Source: Paenibacillus sp. BK033 (GTDB taxonomy: Bacteria; Bacillota; Bacilli; Paenibacillales; Paenibacillaceae). Taken from it: 64,000 nt of DNA. Below the pieces are notes generated by a model that saw only the letters and a list, made by a program, of their open reading frames with translations, was not told the origin of the DNA and searched no databases. The DNA is taken from NCBI RefSeq assembly GCF_004345425.1, contig NZ_SLVP01000005.1, positions 434,001 to 498,000 of the forward strand, read 5' to 3'. Position 1 is the stretch's first letter, and each line of letters opens with the position of its first letter. A program made the position numbers and the translations under genes. Below, in pieces: positions 16,388-26,100 of the stretch.

Positions 16388-18103
16388 ATGGATATAGACT
16401 ATATGCTGGATGACGGCGCGTGGCGACGGCTGCTGGAGGGCGTCGCTGCGCGCTTCGACGAACTGACGATCATACGGGGCTTTCAATATTATAAACAGGG
16501 AAGGGTCGAGGAATTGGCGCTCCGAGATGACGGCGTGCACGTCGACGCGCGCGTTAAAGATAACCGGATGTACGACGTCGCCGTCGATCTGGACGACCTC
16601 GCGGCAAGCGAATGCGCTTGCTCCGCGAACCGCGCCTGTACGCATATGGCTGCAACGCTGATGCGCTACGCGGAGCTGTGCGGCCGGCCGATCCAGGCGC
16701 TCGCCAATGCGCGCAGCGCCTTGAAGAGCGCGCCAGCCATCGGCAAACCGGACGCTGGACGAGGCGGTACCCGCACAGGTACTGCAAGAGCAGCAGCGGA
16801 AGCACCGTCCTTGGAGAGAAACGCCAGCGAAGAAGGCGCAAACCGATTCGCCGTGCCGGCAACCGCTCAGCCTGTCCGTCCGACCTTGACGGAGACGGAG
16901 CTCACAGAATTCTCCGTTGCCAAGTGGCACGAGCGGTTCGAGAAGCGCCTCGGAGCGGTGCACCCGAACATCCGTACAGCACAAGAGGCTGGTGAGCTGC
17001 TCGCCGACCTGCAGGCGATGCGGCCTGAGCTGCCCTGGGCGCTTGAGCAGCTGTTCACCCTGCATGCTCTGTTATTCGTGCTGGAACTGGTCGTCAAGCC
17101 GAATCAGGCGGACTGGCGCCAATCGCGCCTGTTCATGGGCTACCATACGAAGATCGCGCTGGATGGGCTGCTTGACCAGGCACGGAACCTGCTCGAGGAC
17201 AAGCTTGCTCTGGCTGACGACAGTTCCTTATATTGGCACCATCTAATGGGGACGGCGGATTTTCTTCGGACACGCATGATGACCGAAGAGAAGTCGCTCG
17301 GCTGCTTCGCGGCACTTCATGCTTCGCTGTGGCTGCACTGGCTGAGCCCGGACTCAGCCGGAAGTGCCGCGCTTTACGAGAAGGAGCTTCGCAAGCTGCA
17401 GGCGGCGGAAGCCGCGCTTGGTACGTCCTTGTCGCGCCAGCCTTGGAAGCTCGCGCAATGTCTCCTTCTGCTTTACTTGGCTCGCGACACGGAAGCTCGG
17501 TCGATGATCGTCCGTGACGGGGTCAATCTGAAGCCGGAGCATCTCACGCCGCTATTCGGCGTTCTCGAGCGCTCGGAACAATGGGCACGGCTGCGCGACT
17601 GGCTCGCGGAGACGGGACCGCTGCTCGGCAGCTCCCGCAGCGAAGACCTCGCGCCTTATGGCAACTATTGGGCTGCCGTCGTAGCGCAGCTGCCGGAGGC
17701 GGAGGCGACGATGTGGCTTACTCTACAGGAGATGTTGCCGTACTCGCGTACCGTCTACGAGGACGCGCTGGCGGCACACGGCAGGTGGGACCGGTGGATC
17801 GACCTGCAGATGTGCATGGGCCAGGACCCGCTGTCGTTCCGCGTTACCGCGCTGAAACCGGTCGAGAAGGAAGCGCCGGAGATGCTGCTGCCATTCTACC
17901 ATCAGGCGGTGGAACGGTATGTGCTGCAGAAGAACCGCGACGGCTACAAGGCGGCGACGAAGCTGCTGAAGAGGCTTGCCAAGCTCTATTCGCGGTTAAA
18001 GAAAGGCGAGCGGTGGGAACAGTTCATCACCGCGTTCGCGGTCAAGAACAGCCGTCTGCGGGCGCTTCAGGAAGAACTGCGCAAAGGAGGACTGTTGTCA
18101 TGA
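16388..18103 (+). CDS. ywqB: SWIM zinc-finger protein (YwqB-like)
   Basis: 571 residues. An N-terminal SWIM zinc finger is visible as CAC, five residues, CTH (C75, C77, about C83, H85), a DNA- or protein-binding module. The remainder is Ala/Leu/Arg-rich and helical, with no catalytic motif. Its TGA overlaps the ATG of the SNF2 helicase (ATGA), so the two are translationally coupled. The same SWIM-SNF2 pair exists in Bacillus subtilis as ywqB-ywqA; the symbol rests on that arrangement and the domain. The region is clearly richer in GC than its neighbours. Ribosome site CGGGAG. Confidence 0.85.
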   Translation: MDIDYMLDDGAWRRLLEGVAARFDELTIIRGFQYYKQGRVEELALRDDGVHVDARVKDNRMYDVAVDLDDLAASECACSANRACTHMAATLMRYAELCGRPIQALANARSALKSAPAIGKPDAGRGGTRTGTARAAAEAPSLERNASEEGANRFAVPATAQPVRPTLTETELTEFSVAKWHERFEKRLGAVHPNIRTAQEAGELLADLQAMRPELPWALEQLFTLHALLFVLELVVKPNQADWRQSRLFMGYHTKIALDGLLDQARNLLEDKLALADDSSLYWHHLMGTADFLRTRMMTEEKSLGCFAALHASLWLHWLSPDSAGSAALYEKELRKLQAAEAALGTSLSRQPWKLAQCLLLLYLARDTEARSMIVRDGVNLKPEHLTPLFGVLERSEQWARLRDWLAETGPLLGSSRSEDLAPYGNYWAAVVAQLPEAEATMWLTLQEMLPYSRTVYEDALAAHGRWDRWIDLQMCMGQDPLSFRVTALKPVEKEAPEMLLPFYHQAVERYVLQKNRDGYKAATKLLKRLAKLYSRLKKGERWEQFITAFAVKNSRLRALQEELRKGGLLS

Positions 18104-21100
18104 ATGCGTACGCCGATACGCTTACGATTCAAGCAAGCCTGACCGAACAAGGCGACGCTCTGATCTATGGCGCTGACTCGTCCGGCTACGTGCCGGGGTT
18201 GCTTGTCAAGCAGCGGCTGTTTGCCTGGCATGAGCCGTCTTTCTATGGCACGGAGCTTGAGATCGAGAAGCTGCGGGACGAGCTGGAGCTCGTCGTGCTG
18301 CCGGCGGAGATGGTCGTACCGTTCTTCGCCAAGCCCGAATTGCTGCCAATGCACGTGAACTGGCGGCTGGAAGGGGATGCCGCTCGGCTCGCCGAGGTTG
18401 CGCCAACGCTGGAGCGCATCGTCGCGGAGCGGAAGTTCATCCCGAGTTTCGAAGCTTACAAGGCCGGTAAGCTGAGGTGGACATGGGACGAGGCTGCGTT
18501 TGACGCGAAGTCGCGCCGAATGATGCGCGCCCTGGAGGCCGGCGGCCGGTTTGCCGGACGGGACGACGGCGAACCAATCGGAGAGGCAGATTGGGACGAA
18601 GAAGCCCAGGGCAGGGAAGCAGCGGACGCCGCTTTCCTGGCCGGCCTCGGCGCCGCCTTCTCCGCGGTGGTATTTCATCGGCATTACGGCACGGAGGAAG
18701 CAGCCGGCGACCTGCGCCGCGACTTCCCGATGCTGTTCGCAGGCGACCGAGCCGCGGCGGTCGCGGGCCTCGACGAGCGCGGCTGGCTTGTCGCGAGCGG
18801 CTGGAAGGCAGACACGCTGCCGTTCCGGCCGCTCCTGCAGCTGCTGGAGCCGGAGGATGCCGAAACCAGCGGCTGGCACCTCGCGCTCCTGCTGCAGGAC
18901 AAGCTCGAACCGGCGAAGCTGGTGCCGATTCGGTTAACCGCGGACGGAGAAGCCTCCGGGACATGGCCTTTCGGATGGACGATTCATGTGCGCGAGCGCT
19001 CCGCGTCCTGGCTTGCGCATCTTCGCGCGAGCCTGCCGGCGGACCGACTGGCCGGAAGCCCTTCGAACGTACTGAACGCACCGTTGTCCGACGAAGACGC
19101 TTGGCGGTTCCTGACTGCGGACAGCCAGCGATTGCTGGCGGCAGGCTGGCAGGTGTTGCTACCGGCCTGGTGGGAGGAGGCAAGCCGCAAGAAGCCTCGA
19201 TTGCGCGCCAAGGTGCGCCCCGGCGAAGGAGAAGCAGAGCGCAAAGGCGGCAGCCGTTCCTTCTTCGGCCTCGACGCGCTTATCGAATTCGACTGGCGCG
19301 TGTCCATTGGCGATATTGACCTGAACGAGACGGAGTTTCGGGAGCTGGTAGCCCGCGGCGAGCGGCTCGTGCAATTTCGGGGCCAATGGGTGCCGCTCGA
19401 TCCCGCCTTGCTCGCGCAAATCCGCAAGACGATGGCGGGCGTCGATCCGCGGCAGGGCCTGTCCTTCCAAGATGTCCTGCAGCTGCATCTGCGCCGCAGC
19501 CGCAGCTTCTTTGCCCCGGAGACTATGGGCAACAAGGGGGAAAGTGCCGACGAGGAGGGCATCAGGAACGAAGGCGAGCTGGAGATGGACCTTGAGCTGA
19601 ACGAGCATTTGACGTCCGTCATCGCGCAGCTAACGCAGCAGACAGACTGGCCGACGATTCCCGTGCCATCGACGCTCCGCGCGGAGCTGCGCAGTTATCA
19701 GCAAGCCGGCTTCTCCTGGCTGGCGTTTCTGCGCCGACTCGGGCTTGGCGCCGTCCTTGCCGACGATATGGGGCTCGGCAAGACCATTCAGTTTATTACC
19801 TACTTACTGCACGTCGCAGAGGAAGCTGCCGCAAGCGGAGGACGCCGTCCCGCCTTGCTGATCTGCCCCACCTCGGTGCTTGGCAACTGGCAGAAGGAGG
19901 CGCGCCGATTCGCGCCTTCTCTGCGCATCATGCTCCATTACGGCAGCAAACGGCTCGGCGGCGATGCGTTCTACGAGGAAGCGGCGGAGGCCGATCTCGT
20001 GCTGACCTCGTACGCGACTTCGACGCTGGACCAAGAGCTGCTTGGCGGCTATACGTGGTCTGCGATCTGCCTCGATGAGGCGCAGAACATCAAGAATGCC
20101 GGCACGAAGCAATCCATGGCGGTCAAGAGCTTTCCCGCTCGGCACCGCATCGCGCTGACGGGCACGCCGATCGAGAATAAGCTTGCGGAGCTATGGTCGA
20201 TCTACGATTTTACCAATCCGGGCTATCTCGGTACCGCCCGCACATTTGCCGAGCGATTCGGCCAGGCGATCGAGCGTGAGCGCGACGAGAAACGGACGCA
20301 AGAGCTGCAGCGGCTCGTGAAGCCGTTTATGCTCCGGCGCAAGAAGAAGGATCCTAACATCATGCTGGACCTGCCGGAGAAGAACGAAATGAAGACTTAC
20401 ATCCATCTCACAGGCGAACAGAGCGCGCTCTACGAGCAGATCGTAAAGGAACTGATGGACGAGGTCAAGAAGCTGGAGGGCATTCAGCGCAAAGGCGCAA
20501 TCCTCTCGGCGCTGACACGGTTGAAGCAGCTGTGCGACCACCCTGTGCTGCTGACGAAAGAAGCCGTGCCTGTGCCGGAGGACGAACGCGAGGCGGCTGC
20601 CGAATCGGCGATGCTTATCAGCCGCTCTGCCAAGCTCGAACGGCTGCTCGACCTCGTGAAGGAGCTTCGCGAGGAGGGAGAACGCTGCCTCATCTTCACG
20701 CAATTCATCGGAATGGGAGAGATGCTGCAGCGAGTGCTAAGCCGTGAGCTGGGGGAGCGCGTACTGTACCTGCACGGCGGCACCTCCAAGACGGCTCGCG
20801 ACAGAATGATCGAGCAGTTCCAGTCCCGGGAGCAGCCGGCCGCGGAGCAGCCGAACGTGTTCATCCTGTCGATCAAAGCCGGCGGCGTCGGGCTCAATCT
20901 GACCGCGGCGAACCATGTATTCCATTTCGACCGCTGGTGGAACCCCGCCGTGGAAAACCAGGCGACGGACCGCGCCTACCGGATGGGCCAGACGCGCGAC
21001 GTGCAGGTGCACAAGTTCATCTCGCTCGGCACGCTGGAGGAGCGGATCGACGAGATGCTCGAGAGCAAACAGCAGCTGAGCGATGACGTCATCACGAGCT

Positions 21101-21177
21101 CGGAAGGCTGGATCACAGAGCTGTCAACGGATGCGCTGCGCGACCTGTTCACGCTGCGGCGCGACTGGTCGGAATAG
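18100..21177 (+). CDS. ywqA: SNF2/RAD54-family helicase (YwqA-like)
   Basis: 1025 residues from ATG 18100 (AAAGGAGGA upstream), not the much longer open frame that begins inside the SWIM gene. The N-terminal about 500 residues form the bacterial SNF2-associated region. The motor has motif I LADDMGLGKTIQF (about 552-564), motif II DEAQ (about 658), motif III LTGTPIENK, and the C-terminal lobe SIKAGGVGLNLTAANHVFHF, then RWWNP and DRAYRMGQ. All ATPase residues are present. It is expected to translocate on double-stranded DNA or act on RNA polymerase, as suggested for HepA/RapA relatives. Coupled to the SWIM gene. Confidence 0.92.
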   Translation: MNAYADTLTIQASLTEQGDALIYGADSSGYVPGLLVKQRLFAWHEPSFYGTELEIEKLRDELELVVLPAEMVVPFFAKPELLPMHVNWRLEGDAARLAEVAPTLERIVAERKFIPSFEAYKAGKLRWTWDEAAFDAKSRRMMRALEAGGRFAGRDDGEPIGEADWDEEAQGREAADAAFLAGLGAAFSAVVFHRHYGTEEAAGDLRRDFPMLFAGDRAAAVAGLDERGWLVASGWKADTLPFRPLLQLLEPEDAETSGWHLALLLQDKLEPAKLVPIRLTADGEASGTWPFGWTIHVRERSASWLAHLRASLPADRLAGSPSNVLNAPLSDEDAWRFLTADSQRLLAAGWQVLLPAWWEEASRKKPRLRAKVRPGEGEAERKGGSRSFFGLDALIEFDWRVSIGDIDLNETEFRELVARGERLVQFRGQWVPLDPALLAQIRKTMAGVDPRQGLSFQDVLQLHLRRSRSFFAPETMGNKGESADEEGIRNEGELEMDLELNEHLTSVIAQLTQQTDWPTIPVPSTLRAELRSYQQAGFSWLAFLRRLGLGAVLADDMGLGKTIQFITYLLHVAEEAAASGGRRPALLICPTSVLGNWQKEARRFAPSLRIMLHYGSKRLGGDAFYEEAAEADLVLTSYATSTLDQELLGGYTWSAICLDEAQNIKNAGTKQSMAVKSFPARHRIALTGTPIENKLAELWSIYDFTNPGYLGTARTFAERFGQAIERERDEKRTQELQRLVKPFMLRRKKKDPNIMLDLPEKNEMKTYIHLTGEQSALYEQIVKELMDEVKKLEGIQRKGAILSALTRLKQLCDHPVLLTKEAVPVPEDEREAAAESAMLISRSAKLERLLDLVKELREEGERCLIFTQFIGMGEMLQRVLSRELGERVLYLHGGTSKTARDRMIEQFQSREQPAAEQPNVFILSIKAGGVGLNLTAANHVFHFDRWWNPAVENQATDRAYRMGQTRDVQVHKFISLGTLEERIDEMLESKQQLSDDVITSSEGWITELSTDALRDLFTLRRDWSE

Positions 21178-21195
21178 CGCGAGGCGCGAACGGAG

Positions 21196-21219
21196 CTCCT
21201 GTTTTAAGCTAAGCAGGAG
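21196..21219 (+). terminator. Weak hairpin after the helicase gene
   Basis: CTCCTG pairs with CAGGAG across 12 bases; no U tract follows. Confidence 0.35.
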
Positions 21220-21277
21220 TGACGTTACGTTTTGCCGTTTCCAGTGATAACAAGCTGAATGTGGTTTGAGGTATACA

Positions 21278-21382
21278 AAGGAATTAGGCGGTAATGAAGA
21301 AGAAACTAATCCGGAGCAATTGTTCGCCGAAGGATTCGCTGCATGCTTTGAAGTCGCGGAAAGGGGAATGAGCCCGGTATAA
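21278..21382 (+). pseudogene. Fragment of an Ohr/OsmC peroxidase gene
   Basis: Translation of this frame gives KELGGNEEETNPEQLFAEGF, then AACFEVAERGMSPV and a stop. LGG..., NPEQLFA.G and AACF are the signature around the peroxidatic Cys of organic hydroperoxide resistance proteins. Neither N- nor C-terminal parts remain and there is no start codon or ribosome site, so this is a relic. Confidence 0.75.
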
Positions 21383-21556
21383 CCAAGCTCATTCCTGTCC
21401 TTTCTATAGTGAACTCTGATCTCCAAAAAGTGGGCATTGTATCCCGTCGCTACTCCGATTAGAATAAGCTCACGGAGGGGAAATGAAAACGCATCCATTC
21501 TTCCGTTACCTATAAGCTCAACCAATCTTTTAATAGATAGGGGAGATATAAAGCCA

Positions 21557-22882
21557 ATGAAGAAAGCCGTTGACACTTTGTTTGTGAACACCTTCACTGA
21601 TGGCGTATTGGACCCGGCTAAACCGATGTTAGGGCCACTGAGAGACGGCGGATACATCGTTGCCAATACCGCGCCAGGGTGCTGGGGCCCGATGATTACG
21701 CCCGGACTTAAAGGCGGCCATGAGGTAACGACGCCGATATTCGTGGAAGGTGCGGAAGTTGGAGATGCGATCGTCATTAAAATTATATCGATTCAAGTCA
21801 CCTCGATTGCGACAGCTTCGGGGAATGACAAGCCGATTGAAGGCCGCTTCCTTGGAGATCCTTTCGTTGCCGGAAAATGTCCTTCTTGCGGGACATTAAA
21901 TCCTGATAGCGTCATCGAAGGCATCGGACAAGAAGCCGTCCGATGCGCATCATGCGGGGCCGATATTACGCCCTTCCATTTCACGAATGCCTATACGATG
22001 ACCTTCGACGATCGAGGGCAGGTTGGAGTTACGGTCTCCAAGGAAGCCGCCGAGAAAATCGCCCGGGAAGGGCATCATTATATGCAAATACCTGACGGAT
22101 CCATACAAAATCCGATCGTCACGTTTGCTCCGCATGATCTAGTTGGCGTTGTCTCGCGTATGCGGCCATTTATCGGCCAGTTGGGTACAACGCCATCCAA
22201 GGCGATACCGGATTCGCACAATGCCGGCGATTTCGGCTCATTCCTAATCGGCGCACCGCATGCGTATGCATTAACGCAGGAGGAGCTGGACGAACACAGC
22301 ACGGATGGTCACCTGGACAACAGCCGCGTTCGCGCTGGCGCTACATTGATATGTCCGGTCAAGGTACCCGGCGGCGGCATTTACTTGGGCGACGTGCATG
22401 CCATGCAGGGTGATGGCGAAATTGCCGGCCATACGGCAGACGTCTCTGCAATCGTACACCTTCAGGTCAAGGTACTGAAAAACGTTCGGCTTGAGGGGCC
22501 AATATTGCTGCCGAACAAGGAAGATCTGCCGTACACGGCCAAGCCTCTTTCCGCCTCCGAGAAGCGCTCGGCTGCCGTGCTTGCTGCCCGATGGGGCATG
22601 AAGGAAGTCGAAGACTCACTTCCACTGTCAATCGTGGGCTCAGGCCCGAATTTGAATGCGGCTACCGATAACGGACTCTCCCGCGCCGCCAAGCTGTTTA
22701 ACGTGACGGTACCTGAAATTATGAACCGCGCCACGATTACCGGTTCCATTGAAATCGCCCGCCATCCGGGCGTCGTCACCGTAACCTTCCGAGCGCCAAG
22801 GATTTATCTGGAACAGGCGAAGCTTGCTGAAATCGTGGAGGAACAATATAACAATGACAATTTTTCTGATGAAATTATTTAG
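21557..22882 (+). CDS. Acetamidase/formamidase family protein with zinc-ribbon-like insert
   Basis: 441 residues from ATG 21557 (GGGGAG upstream); a longer in-frame opening to 21437 has no ribosome site. The FmdA/AmdA fold is recognised by GGHEVTTPIFVEGAEVGDA and GDVHAMQGDGEIAGHTADVSA. Such enzymes hydrolyse short-chain amides to acid plus ammonia. Unusual is a segment at about residues 105-140 with CPSC and CASC pairs, a four-Cys zinc-ribbon pattern inserted after the second strand block. The gene stands alone with its own terminator. Confidence 0.88.
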   Translation: MKKAVDTLFVNTFTDGVLDPAKPMLGPLRDGGYIVANTAPGCWGPMITPGLKGGHEVTTPIFVEGAEVGDAIVIKIISIQVTSIATASGNDKPIEGRFLGDPFVAGKCPSCGTLNPDSVIEGIGQEAVRCASCGADITPFHFTNAYTMTFDDRGQVGVTVSKEAAEKIAREGHHYMQIPDGSIQNPIVTFAPHDLVGVVSRMRPFIGQLGTTPSKAIPDSHNAGDFGSFLIGAPHAYALTQEELDEHSTDGHLDNSRVRAGATLICPVKVPGGGIYLGDVHAMQGDGEIAGHTADVSAIVHLQVKVLKNVRLEGPILLPNKEDLPYTAKPLSASEKRSAAVLAARWGMKEVEDSLPLSIVGSGPNLNAATDNGLSRAAKLFNVTVPEIMNRATITGSIEIARHPGVVTVTFRAPRIYLEQAKLAEIVEEQYNNDNFSDEII

Positions 22883-22957
22883 ATGTGCTGCCTCGATTTA
22901 CTCTTTCCGGATTAAGTTAATCCTTGTAACAATATGACATTTCGTTGAAGAAAAGTG

Positions 22958-22990
22958 CCAGATGCCATCTCTATGAGGCATCTGGTTTAT
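22958..22990 (+). terminator. Intrinsic terminator
   Basis: CCAGATGCC pairs with GGCATCTGG around a 10-base loop, followed by TTTATTG. Confidence 0.85.
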
Positions 22991-23132
22991 TGTCGTTGGC
23001 GAAAAAGTTGGAAGGAAGATTATATAAAACCCCTTGAAGATGGAAATAATTAGATGGTCCAAGTTTATAAACAAGCCGGACGAAAAATCACGTTCGCTGC
23101 ATTTTAACCTATTTTCTCCGGAGGAACCATCT

Positions 23133-26100
23133 ATGCCTACCCTAACGGAACAACTCAACGAGCGCGCGCACGAGCTCGCGCTCCAGCAACAGATCAAGGC
23201 CGCGGCCGGAAGGTCCGGTTATATAAAAAAACAATTCGACGCCGACATCGCCAGCATCCGAGCTTTCGTCGCTTTGCTTCAGGACGAACCGGTCGGCTGC
23301 GGTCAGCAAGCCGAGGAATGGCTGCTGGACAATGCGGAATTCATCGAGGAACAAGCGCTGAACGTGAAGATGCATCTGTCAGAGTCATCGCTCATCCGTC
23401 TGCCCCGGCTGCGCGGCGAAGAACGGTTGCGTATCCATGCGCTTTGTTTGGCGTATCTGGATCAAGTGGACGGCATACTGGACGAGGGGACGCTTCTGGC
23501 ATTCCTAGGCGCTTATCAGGAAATTTCCGTGCTGACGCTGGCCGAGACCCGGTTTATTCCGATCATGCTCAAGGTCTCGCTTATCGGGAAGATCGCCGAA
23601 TCCATGGCGTTGGTTCGGGATAGGCGGGAAGTATGCAGTCAAGTTCAGAGGCTGCTAAATCAGATTGAACCGACTAGCCTAAACGCCGAAACGATTGGCA
23701 TGGCGCTTGAGCAAGCAGGACAGACCCAGCCGTTGTCCGGTCCATGGGCCGCGCATCTCATCAGCCATTTGCGGGAATGGTCTGGCGATTCGGCTGCCGT
23801 ACGCGAATGGCTCGTTTGCACGTACGAGAACGGCTCCGACGATCTTGACCGAATCGTCACGTATGAAGCCAAGCTTCAGGTCGCTTATCAGGTAAAAGCA
23901 GGCAATCTCATTACGAGCCTCCGCAGCAACGAGCGCAGGAACTGGGAGGATCTGTTCGAGGCGATCAGTCTGCTCGATCGCACCATGCGCGAGGATGTAA
24001 CGGGGATTTACCCCCGCCTGGATACATCCAGCAGGAACGAGATCTTAAATCGGATCGCGAATTTGGCGAGACGCCTGCGAGTGCCCGAGAGTCTCGTCGC
24101 GTCGCATTCGCTCGCGCTTGCCAAGCAGGAATATGAAAAAGAGCCTGCCCGTCCGGTACGGATAGAGAATAAAGTTACGGGTCAAGAGCATCCGCAGGAA
24201 GAGCTAATGCGTCAAGCATTCGCAGCGTATTACCTCTTCGAGCAGGCAGGCGTTAACCGCTTGATGCAAACGTTGAAGCAGTGCAGCAAAGTGAGGAACA
24301 TGCCGGCAAAAGGTTTGGCCAGAAGCGCGTCCATGAATTATTTCTCCTCTCTGCTGGCACTGTTCGTGCTGCTGCTGGTCGCCGCGGCGGCTTGGGTCAT
24401 CGATTGGCACACCTTATCAAGCGCCGGCATTGCGGCAGTATGCCTTGCTCTTCTGTTCCCCGTTAGCGAGTGGGTCATGACGGGATTGAACTTCGGAATC
24501 GAGCGCATCTGTCGGGCCAAGCCCCTGTTGCGGTTCGACTATTCGAGCGGGATTGCGGCCGAAGCTGCGACGATGGTCGTCATACCGGCTATATGGTCGA
24601 CGATCCAAGAGGCGGAAGAGCTTGCCGATCGGCTTGAGGTCCACTATTTAGGCAATCGGGACTCGAATATTCATTACGCGCTGCTGGGAGATTTCGCCGA
24701 TGCGAGAGAAGAAAGCCTTGCTTCGGACGAACCGCTTATCGCCGCGGTCAAAGCCCGTATCGACAGCTTGAACCGCATGTACGGGGACAGCGGCACAACC
24801 TTCCATTACTACCAGCGAGCAAGACAATGGAATCCCGGGGAAGGCACGTTCATGGGCTGGGAGCGAAAAAGGGGAAAGCTGGTCGAGTTCGTGGAATTGT
24901 TACGCGGCAGCGGAGATACCAGCTATAAGGTATTGCACGGCGACCGCAAGGTGCTGCCCCGCATTCGGTATATCATCACCTTGGATGCCGACACCCAGCT
25001 TCCGATCGGAAGCGCGCAGCGGCTGATCGGTACGATGCATCTACCCTATAACCGGCCTCGCTTAAATAAGTCGGGTACAAGGGTAGTGGAAGGATACGGC
25101 GTCCTGCAGCCGCGCATCGGCACCAGCCACGCATCGGCCATGCGTTCCCGGCTGGCTCATTTCTGGTCCGACCCGGGTATTGACCCGTATGCTTTTACCG
25201 TCTCCGATCCTTACCAAGACGCGTTCGGTACCGGCATCTTTACGGGGAAAGGGATTTTCGACGTCAACGTGTTCGCTCAATTGCTTGGCGAGCGCATCCC
25301 GGATAATACCGTGCTAAGCCACGATTTGCTCGAAGGCGGATTTCTGCGGGCAGCGCTCGTGTCCGACATCGAGTTGATCGAGGAGCATCCTTCCACCTTT
25401 CTATCTTTCCAAAAACGGATGCATCGATGGGTTCGAGGGGACTGGCAGCTGCTGTGCTGGCTCCGTCCTAAGCTTTGCGACCGGCACGGGGAGCTTCAGC
25501 CGATTGATCTGTCTATGCTTACCCGTTGGCAAATCATCGACAATTTGCGGCGCAGCCTGCTGCCAATCGCGCTGTTCGTGCTGTTCGCGCTTGCTATAAC
25601 CGTTTTGCCTGGTTATCCGGCGCGCTGGCTGGGGCTATTGTTCCTCACGTTGCTGCTGCCCTTAATCAGGCAGCTAGCCAACATGAATCCGGCAGGTATG
25701 CATCCAAAGTACGTGTTGTCGACATTGATGCTGGTCGGCATTGAATTCTGGACGCTACCGTTTCAGACTGCCGTGTTGCTGGATGCCATCTTCAAGACGG
25801 TCTACCGCATGGGAATCAGCAAGCGAGGGATGCTCGAATGGACCAGCTTCTCGCAGACGGAACGCAGCCAAATTCAAACGAAGCGCCGCATGATTCTCGG
25901 GGACAGAGGGGGCTACTTGCTGATCTTGCTGTTTGCGGCCGCGGCAGTCCTGCAGCCGAGCAGCCCCCTTATGTGGTTCGGATTGGCCCTTTGCCTCTTC
26001 TGGGCGCTTGCTCCGATTGCGGTACGCTGGCTGGATCAACCCGTTCTCAAACCGGAGAAGCCGCTCGAAGCGGCCGACGCGGAGCAGCTGCGCACTTTGG

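Noticed and set aside
18437..19183. Long minus-strand open frames in the SNF2 gene
   Set aside because: High GC content makes antisense frames open; the plus-strand helicase has complete motifs.
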